From assembly GCF_900187185.1 (NCBI RefSeq), contig NZ_LT906465.1, positions 2,480,001 to 2,544,000 on the forward strand: 64,000 nucleotides of DNA. The letters are read 5' to 3'. The notes beneath the pieces were generated by a model that did no database searches, was not told the origin of the DNA, and saw nothing but the letters and a program-made list of their open reading frames with translations. Position numbers and translations under genes: made by a program. Positions 24,621-33,899 of this stretch are shown one piece after another (position 1 is the stretch's first letter; each line of letters begins with the position of its first letter). Source of the stretch: Chryseobacterium taklimakanense (GTDB taxonomy: Bacteria > Bacteroidota > Bacteroidia > Flavobacteriales > Weeksellaceae).

Positions 24621-25232
24621 ATGGATTATCCGAGTAAAATTTTGGCAAAAGCAGTGGATGAAATTTCAGGTTTGCCCGGAATTGGGAAAAAATCTGCCCT
24701 GCGGTTGGCACTCCACCTCCTGAAGCAGCCGGAAAGTCAGGCCATAGCGCTGGGAGATGCACTGAAAAAACTGGTAACAGATATTCAGTACTGTAAAGAA
24801 TGCCACAATTTCTCAGATTTCGAGGTATGTAAAATATGCGCAAGTGCCAAACGAAATACTGAACAACTCTGTATTGTAGAAGACATTAGGGATGTAATGG
24901 CACTTGAAAATACTGGCAAGTACACGGGAAAATATCTGGTTTTAGGCGGAAAAATTTCGCCGATGGAAGGCATTGGCCCCAATCAGCTCAATATCTCAGC
25001 AATCGAAAAAAAACTTGGCAATACCGAAATCAAAGAACTGATTTTTGCTTTAAGCGCTACTATGGAAGGCGATACCACCGCTTATTATATCTACAAGAAA
25101 TTCAAAAATTCCGGTGTGAAATTTTCAACCATCGCAAGAGGAATTTCGGTTGGCGACGAACTGGAATATGCGGATGAAATTTCATTGGGCCGTTCAATCC
25201 AGAACCGTGTGCCGTATAACGAAAGGGAGTAA
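24621..25232 (+). CDS. recR: Recombination mediator protein RecR
   Basis: Works with RecO/RecF to load RecA at gaps. 203 residues with every RecR hallmark: helix-hairpin-helix [17 protein letters not shown] (about 18-34), zinc finger [16 protein letters not shown] (about 58-73), and Toprim domain [19 protein letters not shown] through [13 protein letters not shown]. The start is fixed by homologous length and the promoter directly upstream. A glycosyltransferase gene follows after 6 bases, probably on the same transcript, though functionally unrelated. Confidence 0.96.
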   Translation: MDYPSKILAKAVDEISGLPGIGKKSALRLALHLLKQPESQAIALGDALKKLVTDIQYCKECHNFSDFEVCKICASAKRNTEQLCIVEDIRDVMALENTGKYTGKYLVLGGKISPMEGIGPNQLNISAIEKKLGNTEIKELIFALSATMEGDTTAYYIYKKFKNSGVKFSTIARGISVGDELEYADEISLGRSIQNRVPYNERE

Positions 25233-25238
25233 GTCTTT

Positions 25239-26066
25239 ATGAAACTTTCGATTATCATCGTCAATTATAATGTCACGGAGCTTTTGCGGAAATGCCTTTC
25301 TTCAATAGAAAAGTTCTGTGATGTAAACTATGAGGTGATCGTGATTGATAATGCTTCACCAGACCGTTCGTGGAAAGAACTGATTAAAGAATTTCCTGCT
25401 GTGAAGTTCTTAGAATCCGCAGTGAACAGCGGGTTTGCGGTGGCCAACAATTTAGCCGCAGCTGCAGCAAACGGTGAATACATTCTTCTTCTGAATCCCG
25501 ATACGGAACTGGAAGGTTTTTACATGAAGGAAATTCTGGAGTTTGCTGATTCTAAAAAAGATTTTGGATGTCTCGGCGTAAGGATGCATGATGCAAAAGG
25601 CAATTTCCTGCCGGAAAGCAAACGGTCTGTCCCGGATATGTTCAATTCGTTTGAGAAACTCTTCATCAGTTTCAAAAAAAATAACTCAAAATCCTATTAC
25701 CGAAATGACATCGGTGAATATGAAATTGCTGAGGTAGAGGTGATTACCGGTGCATTTTTACTGTGTAGGAAAAAAGTTTACCAAGAAGCCGGTGGCTTGG
25801 ACGAAGCTTATTTTATGTATGGTGAAGACATCGATTTGTGCTATACTTTTATCAGAAGAGGGCTTGAAATTTGGTATTACGGAAAGGCATCCATCCTGCA
25901 TCACAAAGGCGAAAGCACGGTTAAGGACATGGTTTATTTGGAACGCTTTTACGGAGCGATGCAGATTTTTGTAGATAAATATTACAGGGACGATAGGCTG
26001 CAGCATAATCTGCTGTCTGCCGGACTGAAGCTTCGTCACCGGATAGAGAAAATGAAACTCAAATAA
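25239..26066 (+). CDS. Glycosyltransferase family 2 protein
   Basis: Predicted inverting sugar transferase with a GT-A fold, cytoplasmic face. N-terminal nucleotide-binding strand LSIIIVNYNVTELLRKCLSS, VIDNASPDRSW, LLLNPDTEL (DxD-like metal site, about 87-95), then the acceptor region with VITGAFLLCRKKVYQEAGG and YGEDIDLCYTF (the ED motif). 275 residues. It resembles rhamnosyltransferase-type members used in surface polysaccharide synthesis, but the sugar cannot be read from the sequence. Six bases after recR; convergent with secG with a shared terminator. Confidence 0.9.
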   Translation: MKLSIIIVNYNVTELLRKCLSSIEKFCDVNYEVIVIDNASPDRSWKELIKEFPAVKFLESAVNSGFAVANNLAAAAANGEYILLLNPDTELEGFYMKEILEFADSKKDFGCLGVRMHDAKGNFLPESKRSVPDMFNSFEKLFISFKKNNSKSYYRNDIGEYEIAEVEVITGAFLLCRKKVYQEAGGLDEAYFMYGEDIDLCYTFIRRGLEIWYYGKASILHHKGESTVKDMVYLERFYGAMQIFVDKYYRDDRLQHNLLSAGLKLRHRIEKMKLK

Positions 26067-26067
26067 A

Positions 26068-26100
26068 AAGCGGCTCAGAAGTCTGAACCGCTTAATTTTT
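26068..26100. terminator. Terminator between the glycosyltransferase and secG
   Basis: Imperfect stem AAGCGGCTCAGA / TCTGAACCGCTT followed by AATTTTTAA; positioned for the + gene. Confidence 0.65.
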
Positions 26101-26116
26101 AACCAATTTTTTTAAA

Positions 26117-26470
26117 TTAATTGCCTGCAGGTGCCGGTGTCGTTGGCAGTGTAGCAGCAGGTGCACTTTGTGCCGGTGCCTGCTGTGCCGGAGCTGTAGT
26201 CTGCTGTTTAGAGGCAGGCTGCACTCTCTGTACAGGTTTACCTGTAAGAATTACGCTTAATATAATTAGGGAAACAATTACAATCCCCAAAGTCCAGGTT
26301 GCTTTTTCCATAAAATCATTGGTTCTCTGAACGCCAAACTGAGCTGCTCCCGAACCGCCAAAAGTTCCTGAAAGACCACCTCCCTTCGGGTTTTGTGCCA
26401 TAATGATGATGATCAGCAGTACGCTTGCGATCACGATAAGAACCATAAATAATGTAAATATTGTGCTCAT
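26117..26470 (-). CDS. secG: Preprotein translocase subunit SecG
   Basis: Small inner-membrane subunit of the SecYEG translocon. Two hydrophobic helices (about 4-25 and 56-75) flank the conserved cytoplasmic loop NPKGGGLSGTFGGSGAAQFG. The C-terminal ~40 residues form a low-complexity Ala/Pro/Gln tail (TAPAQQAPAQSAPAAT), common in flavobacterial SecG but absent from E. coli. 117 residues. Single gene with a good TATATTTG promoter at 26494-26501 on the minus strand. Confidence 0.95.
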   Translation of the reverse strand: MSTIFTLFMVLIVIASVLLIIIIMAQNPKGGGLSGTFGGSGAAQFGVQRTNDFMEKATWTLGIVIVSLIILSVILTGKPVQRVQPASKQQTTAPAQQAPAQSAPAATLPTTPAPAGN

Positions 26471-26493
26471 TATTTCTTTAAAAATTTAGGTTG

Positions 26494-26501
26494 CAAATAT
26501 A
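26494..26501 (-). promoter_or_regulatory. -7 promoter element TATATTTG of secG
   Basis: TANNTTTG on the minus strand, 23 bases upstream of the secG ATG. Confidence 0.6.
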
Positions 26502-26571
26502 ATGTTTTTGCGGATAAAAGCAAAAATTGTGCATGGTATTATTTGCTGTTCAGCATTTTGCTGGATTGATA

Positions 26572-26605
26572 AAAAGAAAAAGACGGAAGAAATTTCCCGT
26601 CTTTA
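26572..26605 (-). terminator. Terminator of the 81-aa gene
   Basis: Stem AAAGACGG / CCGTCTTT with a 10-base loop. On the minus strand it is followed by TTTTCTTTTT. Confidence 0.7.
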
Positions 26606-26633
26606 AGTTATGCTCTATTAATCTGAATGTACA

Positions 26634-26879
26634 TTAAATTCTGACAACATCAAAATTAAAACCCGATCTGAAGATGAGCTGGCAATTCGACTGCAGCCTG
26701 AATTTGAGTTTCCTGCTGATTTCCTCAAGATAGGTTATCTGCCCCGATTCTTCAATGTGAAGACCGGAGTTATTCAGCGTGATGCCGTTTTCATCAAATC
26801 TTAAAGTTTCAATCGCATGCTTTGAGTAAAGCTGCTCCAGGAATTTTAAATCTTCTAAAGAAAGTATATTTTCAGACAT
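26634..26879 (-). CDS. Hypothetical protein, 81 aa
   Basis: Not recognised. A soluble 81-residue protein starting MSENILSLEDLKFLEQLYSK with a helical N-terminal half rich in Leu/Glu, then short strands (LRFDENGITLNNSGLHIEES). It has its own terminator at 26572-26605, which supports expression. It stands divergent from the histidine kinase gene. It might be a small regulatory or adaptor protein; that is a guess and no motif supports a specific role. Confidence 0.6.
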   Translation of the reverse strand: MSENILSLEDLKFLEQLYSKHAIETLRFDENGITLNNSGLHIEESGQITYLEEISRKLKFRLQSNCQLIFRSGFNFDVVRI

Positions 26880-27072
26880 TGCTGCGTTTTTAAGATTACG
26901 TTTTTAAATTTACAAGTTTTGTGCCGCGTACTTTATTCATTTGCAATTTTTTTATTATATAATTTCCAGTGTTGCTAAGAGTTCGGTATTTAAATTATAT
27001 AAATTCTTTATTAAAGGATGAAAAAACCTTTACTTTGCATTTCCTTAAATTTGATTTACTGTACCCGATAAA

Positions 27073-28944
27073 ATGGATGAATTCATCAACGCTAAAATTA
27101 GTCCAGATTCTTTAATTACACTTTTCTCACAAGCTCCTGTCGCCTTATCTCTCCTTATGGGCGAAAATTTTGTGATTGAGTCCGCAAACCAGCATATTCT
27201 ACAGCTTTGGGGTAAACCTTCAAGTGTTATTGGGATGCCGCTGATAGAGGGTTTGCCCGAAATCAGGGATCAGGAATTCCTCAGTATTCTAAAGGAAGTG
27301 TATACTACCGGCGTTCCTTTTCGCGGTAATAAAGTGTTGTGTTATCTGGAGCGTCATTCCCGGATGGAGGCCTGCTATTTCGATTTCATTTATTCTCCTG
27401 TTTATGATGACAAAGGGAAAGTAAACGGTGTCAGCGTGGTAGCAACCGAAGTGACCTCGCAGGTTTTGTCCGAAATGAAACTGGCTGAAAGCGAACTTCG
27501 TTTCAAAGAGCTTTTACTCAATGCAGATTTTTCCACAGCCATTTACCGCGGTGAAGACCTCGTGATCGAGCTGGCGAACGACAGGATGATCGAGACCTGG
27601 GGCAAAGATAAATCCGTAATCGGAATGCCACTGGAGAAAGCTCTTCCGGAACTTGAAGGGCAGCCTTTTATCCAGCTGCTGCAAAACGTATATAAAGATG
27701 GGAAAACCTATGCGGCAACGGAAGACCGGGTTGATCTGGTGGTTGACGGTAAACTGCAGACATTTTACTACAACTTCACTTATAAACCCATAAGAAATCT
27801 CTCGGGGGAAATCTACGCCATACTGAATATGGCGGTTGATGTGACCGACATGGTGGAATCCAAGGAAAGGATGAGAAAGAATGCGGAAGAGCTTTCTCTT
27901 TCCGAAGCCAAGTATAAAAATCTTTCTGAAGCGATGCCGCAGATTGTGTGGACAGCCTCCCCCGAAGGCGAATTTACCTATTTTAATGAAAGGATGGAAG
28001 AATATCTGGGCCTCAACCAGCACGAACTGCAGCCCCGCGACGTCAGTTCATTTATTCATTCTGATGATTTACCAAAAATACTTTCGGTTTGGAGAAAAGC
28101 AAGTCAGCACAAAACTGATTTTGAGGTAGAACACCGCGCTTTCGATAAAAAAACAGGCGATTATTTCTGGCTGCTGTCGCGTGGGGTTCCCGATTTGGGC
28201 TTAAATGGTGAAATTTTGCAGTGGGTTGGCAGCAGTACCGATATTAACGAATTTAAAATCCTTCAGAAACAAAAAGACACATTTCTTGCAATTGCCAGCC
28301 ATGAACTGAAAACACCGCTGACCAGCATGAAAATCTATGCTCAGGTGCTGGAAAAAGCGTTAAAAAAATCTGGAGATGAAAAAAATGCGGCATTTGCCAG
28401 GAAAATGGATGAGCAGATTGTGAAACTTACCGCATTGATTGGTGATTTGCTTGATGTGACCAAAATAAACAGTGGTAAACTCGGCCTGAATCTAAGTCAT
28501 TTTGATTTTAAAAATTTGGTAGATGAAATTGTAGAGGAGCAGCAACTTTCTTCCAGACACAAAATCCTCAATTATTCCAAGCCCGTTGGAACGGTCTTTG
28601 CGGACAGGAGCAGAATAGGACAGGTGATTACCAACTTAATCGGCAATGCCATAAAATATTCGCCGGAGGCAGATGAAATTATCATTGAAACTGAAATATG
28701 CGATAACGATATCCAGTTTTCTGTCAAAGATTTTGGAATTGGTATGCCCAGCGATAAAGCCGACAAGGTTTTTGAGCAGTACTACCGGGTGAGCGGAGAT
28801 GAACAGCATACTTTTCCGGGGCTTGGCTTAGGTCTTTATATCGCATCGCAAATCGTTGAAAGGTCCAGCGGAAAAATTTGGGTAAACAGTGTTTTGGGTA
28901 AAGGATCAACGTTTTGCTTTTCGCTCCCGAAAAGTGACGCTTAA
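27073..28944 (+). CDS. Cytoplasmic PAS-domain sensor histidine kinase
   Basis: 623 residues without transmembrane segments. Three PAS domains at about 10-135, 140-262 and 275-395; the first two are paralogous (both contain SVIGMPL and L-E-I/L-E-G-like cores, with FxxxYSP/FTYKPI strands). A HisKA dimerisation domain follows with phospho-acceptor His410 in IASHELKTPLTS, then a HATPase_c domain: N-box ITNLIGNAIKYS, G1 VKDFGIGMP and G2 GLGLGLYIAS. It probably senses an internal or diffusible signal. A CheY-like regulator gene starts 10 bases downstream and is the likely partner. Confidence 0.93.
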   Translation: MDEFINAKISPDSLITLFSQAPVALSLLMGENFVIESANQHILQLWGKPSSVIGMPLIEGLPEIRDQEFLSILKEVYTTGVPFRGNKVLCYLERHSRMEACYFDFIYSPVYDDKGKVNGVSVVATEVTSQVLSEMKLAESELRFKELLLNADFSTAIYRGEDLVIELANDRMIETWGKDKSVIGMPLEKALPELEGQPFIQLLQNVYKDGKTYAATEDRVDLVVDGKLQTFYYNFTYKPIRNLSGEIYAILNMAVDVTDMVESKERMRKNAEELSLSEAKYKNLSEAMPQIVWTASPEGEFTYFNERMEEYLGLNQHELQPRDVSSFIHSDDLPKILSVWRKASQHKTDFEVEHRAFDKKTGDYFWLLSRGVPDLGLNGEILQWVGSSTDINEFKILQKQKDTFLAIASHELKTPLTSMKIYAQVLEKALKKSGDEKNAAFARKMDEQIVKLTALIGDLLDVTKINSGKLGLNLSHFDFKNLVDEIVEEQQLSSRHKILNYSKPVGTVFADRSRIGQVITNLIGNAIKYSPEADEIIIETEICDNDIQFSVKDFGIGMPSDKADKVFEQYYRVSGDEQHTFPGLGLGLYIASQIVERSSGKIWVNSVLGKGSTFCFSLPKSDA

Positions 28945-28954
28945 CAGCTTATAA

Positions 28955-29320
28955 ATGAACGCAAAGAAGATTTTAATAATAGATGATGATGTGGCAATCC
29001 TCGATTCTCTTGGGTTGTTGCTAAATTTTGAAGGGTTTGATGTAAAGTCTTTCGAGCGCGGCTCAGAAATTTTTAGTTGCATAAAAAGTACCTGCAAACC
29101 CGATGCAATTCTTATAGATATGTGGCTCTCTGAAGAGGACGGAAGAGAAATCTGCAAACAGCTGAAAAGCAATGAAACCACGAAAAACATCCCGGTAATC
29201 ATCATGTCAGCAAGCCACGGCCTCGAAAATACAGCTTTGGAATCCGGGGCAAATGCCTTTATTTCAAAACCTTTCGATATAGAAGATGTCGTCAAAAAAC
29301 TGAATTACTTCACCGCATAA
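28955..29320 (+). CDS. Single-domain response regulator (CheY-like)
   Basis: 121-residue receiver domain only: acidic pocket Asp10-Asp11-Asp12 (IIDDDVAIL), phospho-acceptor Asp55 (ILIDMWLSEEDG), switch Ser85 (IIMSAS) and Lys105 (ISKPFD). There is no DNA-binding or enzymatic output domain. It would therefore act by protein contact or as an intermediate of a phosphorelay. Ten bases behind the PAS histidine kinase, in the same direction, with a terminator right after it, so the two form one operon. Confidence 0.93.
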   Translation: MNAKKILIIDDDVAILDSLGLLLNFEGFDVKSFERGSEIFSCIKSTCKPDAILIDMWLSEEDGREICKQLKSNETTKNIPVIIMSASHGLENTALESGANAFISKPFDIEDVVKKLNYFTA

Positions 29321-29323
29321 AAA

Positions 29324-29351
29324 AAATCCCGGTTCTGCGGGATTTTATTTT
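29324..29351. terminator. Bidirectional terminator between the response regulator and the DJ-1/PfpI gene
   Basis: Stem AAATCCCG / CGGGATTT with a 6-base loop, A-run before and T-run after; fits both converging genes. Confidence 0.8.
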
Positions 29352-30036
29352 ACATATTATCGAGGACTTCGATCAGTTTTCTTGCAGTAGGTCCGGCGGA
29401 GACTGGATTCTGGCCGGTGATAATGGTGCCGTCCTGTTCCACGTGAGTAGTGAAGGGAACTAACGCACTTTTAATCTCAGCGCCTTTCTCCTTCAGTGCA
29501 TCTTCCAACAGATAAGGAACTTTTCCTCTTTTCAGTACTAAAGTTTCTTCGGTGTTGGTAAAGCAGGAAATCCGTCTTCCGTTCAGAAAGTTTTTATCAA
29601 TATTTTCTGTACTTAGAAATGCTGCGGAACCGTGGCACACCGCGCTGATTGGCTTGCCGTCATTAAAGAATGATACAATAATTTTACCACATTCCGGATC
29701 TTTTGCCAGATCAAACATGGGACCGTGTCCGCCCGCAAAAAATACAGCATCGTAATCTTTGGGATCAATCTCACTAAGCTTTTTTGTCGACGAAAAAGCC
29801 GTTTTCAACTCTTCGTCGTCCTGAAATCTTTTGTTGGAAGCTGTTATGTTTTCAGTCATTTTGCTCATTTCATCCACCGGCGGTTGTCCACCGTGCGGGC
29901 TTGCCAAAGTAATGCTGTAGCCGGCATCTTTAAATTCATAATAGGGATCTGTAAATTCACCCAGCCAAACGCCGGTTTTCGTGTCGGTGTTTTCAAGCTT
30001 ACTGTGGGAAGTTAGGATCATCAGTATATTTTTCAT
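29350..30036 (-). CDS. DJ-1/PfpI (type 1 glutamine amidotransferase-like) protein, Hsp31/glyoxalase III type
   Basis: 228-residue DJ-1 superfamily protein. The nucleophile elbow AVCHGSAAFL gives Cys134-His135; Glu27 (WLGEFTDPYY) and the segment FFAGGHGPMFDLA match the Hsp31-like subgroup. Members act as glutathione-independent glyoxalases (methylglyoxal to lactate) or protein deglycases and are stress-linked. Which activity this one has is not readable. Single gene, next to a stress-protein gene on the same strand but separated by a hairpin at 30064-30091. Confidence 0.88.
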   Translation of the reverse strand: MKNILMILTSHSKLENTDTKTGVWLGEFTDPYYEFKDAGYSITLASPHGGQPPVDEMSKMTENITASNKRFQDDEELKTAFSSTKKLSEIDPKDYDAVFFAGGHGPMFDLAKDPECGKIIVSFFNDGKPISAVCHGSAAFLSTENIDKNFLNGRRISCFTNTEETLVLKRGKVPYLLEDALKEKGAEIKSALVPFTTHVEQDGTIITGQNPVSAGPTARKLIEVLDNM

Positions 30037-30063
30037 AATTTATTTTTTTAGATTTTGAATAAT

Positions 30064-30091
30064 AAAACCGCCTACGATTGTAAACGGTTTT
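30064..30091 (-). terminator. Terminator of the stress-protein gene
   Basis: Interrupted stem AAAACCG..TAC / GTA..CGGTTTT between two minus-strand genes; the T-run is weaker on the minus strand than on the plus strand. Confidence 0.5.
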
Positions 30092-30115
30092 GTTTTTTTA
30101 TGCAAAGATTATCTA

Positions 30116-30652
30116 TTAATATTCTCTGCTGTCAGAATGCCATCTGTCATAAGTATAACGGGCATCTTCTTCGTTTCTTGGCTTGTATCCCATGTAGATT
30201 CCGCCTTCTTTGATATCGTTTGAATATCTGTTTGCTTCATCTTCTGGAACACCTGCGCCAGTTAAAGCACCAATCAGTCCTCCGGTCGCGGCTCCTGCAC
30301 CTGCTCCGGCCAGTCCGGCTGCGAGAGGTCCTGCTACCACCAGTCCTAGTCCTGGTAGAAGAATGTTGCTTCCTATCGCTGCCAACGCACCGACAGTTGC
30401 ACCAATACCACCACCGATTAAGGATCCCTTACCTGCATTTTCGGCAACTTTATCGCCCAGATCTGTATCTACATCACTGTTTGTGAAGTAACGGTCTCTG
30501 GTATCATCGGACATCAGTACGTTTACATCATCTTTTGTATAGCCTCTTTCAGCTAATTCATTGTATGCGCGGTCCGCACTTTCTCTGTCTCTGAAAACTC
30601 TCGAAACATAATCGCTTCTGAACTCTGGTCTGTAATCATTTTGATTTTCCAT
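30116..30652 (-). CDS. General stress protein (YflT-like N-terminus, glycine-zipper middle)
   Basis: 178 residues. The N-terminal ~50 residues (YVSRVFRDRESADRAYNELA then ERGYTKDDVNVLMSDDTRDR) match the heat-induced stress protein YflT domain, seen in general stress proteins. Residues ~75-130 are a Gly/Ala-rich stretch with GxxxG repeats (GKGSLIGGGIGATVGALAAI), a glycine-zipper that could associate with membranes. The C-terminus is charged and tyrosine-rich. No signal peptide. Its role is inferred from family likeness only. Preceded by ~350 A/T-rich bases. Confidence 0.75.
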   Translation of the reverse strand: MENQNDYRPEFRSDYVSRVFRDRESADRAYNELAERGYTKDDVNVLMSDDTRDRYFTNSDVDTDLGDKVAENAGKGSLIGGGIGATVGALAAIGSNILLPGLGLVVAGPLAAGLAGAGAGAATGGLIGALTGAGVPEDEANRYSNDIKEGGIYMGYKPRNEEDARYTYDRWHSDSREY

Positions 30653-31001
30653 AATAATATTCTGTTAATTTGGTTATGCTCTTTTACAAACAATTAGCAT
30701 TCCATCGCACTTAAGATTTTTAGGATTTAAGGTTTCTTTAACGTTTTTGATCGTTATTTAAAAGTATTTTATTTTCACCCAAAATCAGCTTGATACAAAA
30801 ATATTTCGTCAGTTTTTGTTATAGGTTAAAATATTTTATTAAAAAATTTTAATTATTGCATTGAATCTTTCATTAGAAAAAATGGTTTTTAGAATTTAAC
30901 TTTATGAAAGCTTAACTTTTAACTAAATGGATGTTTAGTTATCAGGCTTAAAAATTCAAGTTAAAAACCTTAAATTTGCTTTCTTACTTTTTAAAATAAT
31001 A
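30653..31001. other. A/T-rich intergenic region with divergent promoters
   Basis: 349 bases between the stress-protein gene and uvrD. The only clear element is TAAATTTG at 30971-30978 for uvrD. No RNA gene or ORF is supportable. Confidence 0.5.
30971..30978 (+). promoter_or_regulatory. -7 promoter element TAAATTTG of uvrD/pcrA
   Basis: TANNTTTG match 23 bases before the helicase ATG. Confidence 0.55.
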
Positions 31002-33338
31002 ATGGATTATCTGAAAGGACTCAATGATGCACAACACGAAGCAGTAACCACGATCGAAGGACCGCTGATGGTTCTGGCAGGCGCTGGTTCCGGCAAGACG
31101 CGCGTGCTCACCATGAGGATTGCCCACCTTATTACCAACGGGGTGAGCCCTTTCAATATTCTGGCTTTGACCTTTACCAACAAAGCTGCCCGTGAAATGA
31201 AAGACCGTATCGCGAAAGTCGTCGGCGACAGTGATGCGAAAAGCATTTGGATGGGAACGTTCCACTCCGTTTTTGCCAGAATTTTGAGGAGTGAAGCGCA
31301 TTATCTGGGTTTTCCTTCGAATTTCACGATTTATGATACACAGGATGCACTGAATGTGATGAAAAAAGTGCTGAAGGAACTCAATATAGATGCAGATTTG
31401 TACAAGCCTAAAAAGGTCCTGGCAAGGATTTCTGCCTACAAAAACAATCTCATCACCGTAAAGGCATACATGAACAATCCCGAACTTCTGGAAGCGGATG
31501 AACGGGCAAACATGAAACATCTGGGAGTCATTTATGCCAAATATGTTGATGCCTGTTTCCGGAATGGCGCAATGGATTTTGACGATTTGTTATTGAGAAC
31601 CAATGAACTCTTGACAAGGTTCCCAGAGGTACTGGCGAAATATCAGGACAGGTTCCGCTATATTTTGGTGGATGAGTATCAAGATACGAATCATTCTCAG
31701 TACCTGATAGTAAAGGCATTAGCGTCAAAATTTGAAAATATTTGTGTGGTGGGTGACGACGCCCAGTCGATCTACTCCTTCCGTGGCGCCAACATTTATA
31801 ATATTTTAAATTTCAAAAAAGATTATCCCGACGCTGTGACGGTTTCCCTGGAGCAGAATTACCGCTCTACCCAAAACATCGTGGATGCTGCCAATGCCGT
31901 GATTTCCAGAAACGTGCAGCAGTTCAAGAAGAACGTTTTCAGTGATAACGAAATCGGGGAGAAAATAAAGGTTTACCGCGCGCTTTCTGATGCCGACGAA
32001 GCCGGATTCGTAGCCGGAAATATCTGGGAGCAGCACAATTCTCAACAGAGAAAATTCAGCGATTTTGCCATTCTTTACAGAACCAATGCGCAGACCAGAG
32101 CCTTTGAAGACGCTTTAAGAAAGAAAAATATTCCCTACCGTGTTTACGGGGGCTTATCCTTTTACCAAAGGAAAGAGGTGAAAGATTTGGTTGCTTACCT
32201 GCGGCTTTTGGTAAACGAAAACGATAATGAAGCGCTCACCCGAATCATCAATTATCCAACACGCGGAATTGGTGAGACAACACAGAACAAACTTATCGTT
32301 TTTGCGGACAGTCAGGGAATTTCGGTGTCAAAAGTTCTTGATAATCTGGGATTTTATGCGCCGCAGTTGGGTTTAAATAATGGAGTTTTAACCAAACTGG
32401 CTGATTTCTGGGCGATGATTAAAGCCTTTGAAGTGATGCTGAAAACCGATGACGCCTATACCGTTGCGATGGAAGTTGCCAAACGTTCGGGACTGATCAA
32501 ATTTCTGAAAGACGACCAGACACCGGAAGGCATTTCCCGAGTAGAAAACGTGCAGGAACTCCTGAACTCAATGCGCGGATTCATCGATGAGCAGCAGCAA
32601 CTGGAAGACGGTGACCCAAGCCTGAGCAATTTCCTCGGAAACATTGCACTTTCCACGGATCAGGACAACAATAAGGATGATGATCAGGAGAAAGTTTCGC
32701 TGATGACCATTCACCTTTCCAAAGGCCTGGAATTCCCTGTAGTGCATCTGGTGGGGCTTGAGGAGAACCTGTTCCCAAGTTTCATGAGTTCGTCGACCCG
32801 TGAAGAACTGGAAGAAGAGCGGCGTTTGTTCTACGTAGCGCTTACCAGAACCGAAAAACAGGCGTTTTTTACTTACGCGGTTTCCCGTTTCCAATGGGGG
32901 AAAATTACCGATGCAGAACCTTCAAGATTCCTGAGCGAAGTCAACAGTGAATATATAGAATTGATCAATCCGGCAACAGAAAGCCGTTTCGTAAATCATT
33001 CAGGTTTAAAATCGAATATTTTTGATGATGAACCTTCAGTACCGAAATCTTTCCGCAAACTTGATCCGAAAAAGAAAATTTCCAAAGCTTCTGATGCTTT
33101 GTCTCTGCCTCAGTCTAAAAATTTAAAACCGGTTTCCACAGCTAAAATCATTAATCCAAGCGGCGCAAGTTCACAGGATATTGAAGTCGGCGACAAAGTG
33201 AGACACGACCGGTTCGGAATTGGAGAAGTAGTTTTTCTGGACGGCACCGATCCTCAAAACATTAAAGCAAAAGTCATCTTCCAGAACGAAGGGGAGAAAA
33301 ATCTGATTCTTAAGTTTGCGAAGCTGGTGAAGATTTGA
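31002..33338 (+). CDS. UvrD/PcrA-type ATP-dependent DNA helicase
   Basis: Superfamily 1A 3'-5' helicase for repair and replication-conflict processing. Motifs in order: Q-motif LNDAQHEAV, Walker A AGAGSGKT (about 25-32), Ia LTFTNKAAREMKDR, II DEYQDTN, III GDDAQSIYSFRGA, IV QNYRST, V TIHLSKGLEFPVV, VI VALTRTEK. The C-terminal end has the PcrA-type Tudor-like domain (IEVGDKVRHDRFGIGEVVFL). 778 residues, full length. Monocistronic, with its own promoter. Confidence 0.95.
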   Translation: MDYLKGLNDAQHEAVTTIEGPLMVLAGAGSGKTRVLTMRIAHLITNGVSPFNILALTFTNKAAREMKDRIAKVVGDSDAKSIWMGTFHSVFARILRSEAHYLGFPSNFTIYDTQDALNVMKKVLKELNIDADLYKPKKVLARISAYKNNLITVKAYMNNPELLEADERANMKHLGVIYAKYVDACFRNGAMDFDDLLLRTNELLTRFPEVLAKYQDRFRYILVDEYQDTNHSQYLIVKALASKFENICVVGDDAQSIYSFRGANIYNILNFKKDYPDAVTVSLEQNYRSTQNIVDAANAVISRNVQQFKKNVFSDNEIGEKIKVYRALSDADEAGFVAGNIWEQHNSQQRKFSDFAILYRTNAQTRAFEDALRKKNIPYRVYGGLSFYQRKEVKDLVAYLRLLVNENDNEALTRIINYPTRGIGETTQNKLIVFADSQGISVSKVLDNLGFYAPQLGLNNGVLTKLADFWAMIKAFEVMLKTDDAYTVAMEVAKRSGLIKFLKDDQTPEGISRVENVQELLNSMRGFIDEQQQLEDGDPSLSNFLGNIALSTDQDNNKDDDQEKVSLMTIHLSKGLEFPVVHLVGLEENLFPSFMSSSTREELEEERRLFYVALTRTEKQAFFTYAVSRFQWGKITDAEPSRFLSEVNSEYIELINPATESRFVNHSGLKSNIFDDEPSVPKSFRKLDPKKKISKASDALSLPQSKNLKPVSTAKIINPSGASSQDIEVGDKVRHDRFGIGEVVFLDGTDPQNIKAKVIFQNEGEKNLILKFAKLVKI

Positions 33339-33503
33339 TTTTCGCATGGTTTTTTCTCAAGAACTACACAGATTTTCACGTGTTGTCGTTGCGGGAGTAA
33401 GGAACGAACGACGCAGCCACCTCAGGTCTTTTTAATTTTTCCCATTAATTACACAGTGTTTGCAAATTTATAGGTGTTAAAATGCCCTTTAAAATTTCCA
33501 TAT

Positions 33504-33899
33504 TCACCTCACCAACTCCTCAAACAACCTCGCAAACGTAGCATCTAAATCCTTTGTTTTTCCAGGATGTGGCCGGGATGTCTGAACCACAGAACTTCTC
33601 ACCGCTGTTAGCCAGCGGAATCGTTCGGGAATGTCGAGTTGGGCAATTGGTCCGCCGTCTTTGTCGCCACTGGCAATTTTCTGAAAGTTTTCAAGAGAAT
33701 TTTGCACTTCTTCGTAATCAACTTTACTGTGCATCAGTTTGAATTTATCGGGACAGATGTGAAACGCCACCCGGATAAATTTTTCCTTTTTCGAAAACAT
33801 CACCAGTCCGATATTGAAAAATTCTTCTCTTTCAACCTTTGGAACCAGGCGGATTACGGCATATTCGTATAACTTATCCTCTTGCATTTTTCGCTTCAT
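33504..33899 (-). CDS. DUF3037 domain protein
   Basis: 131-residue soluble protein with the DUF3037 pattern: LYEYAVIRLVPKVEREEFFN followed by IGLVMFSKK and the C-terminal WLTAVRSSVVQTSRPHPG. Function unknown. It overlaps the 3' end of the upstream HipA-like kinase gene by up to 26 bases (14 if the second Met is used), so translation is coupled. This pairing recurs in bacteria, which suggests the two proteins work together. Confidence 0.82.
   Translation of the reverse strand: MKRKMQEDKLYEYAVIRLVPKVEREEFFNIGLVMFSKKEKFIRVAFHICPDKFKLMHSKVDYEEVQNSLENFQKIASGDKDGGPIAQLDIPERFRWLTAVRSSVVQTSRPHPGKTKDLDATFARLFEELVR

Noticed and set aside
30210-30491. Ala/Pro-rich plus-strand frames opposite the stress-protein gene
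   Set aside because: Antisense shadow of the Gly/Ala-rich segment of the minus-strand gene.
33339-33503. Possible structured RNA after uvrD (GTTGCGGGAGTAAGG...CGACGCA)
   Set aside because: Only a short imperfect inverted repeat; no family of RNA recognised and no promoter.
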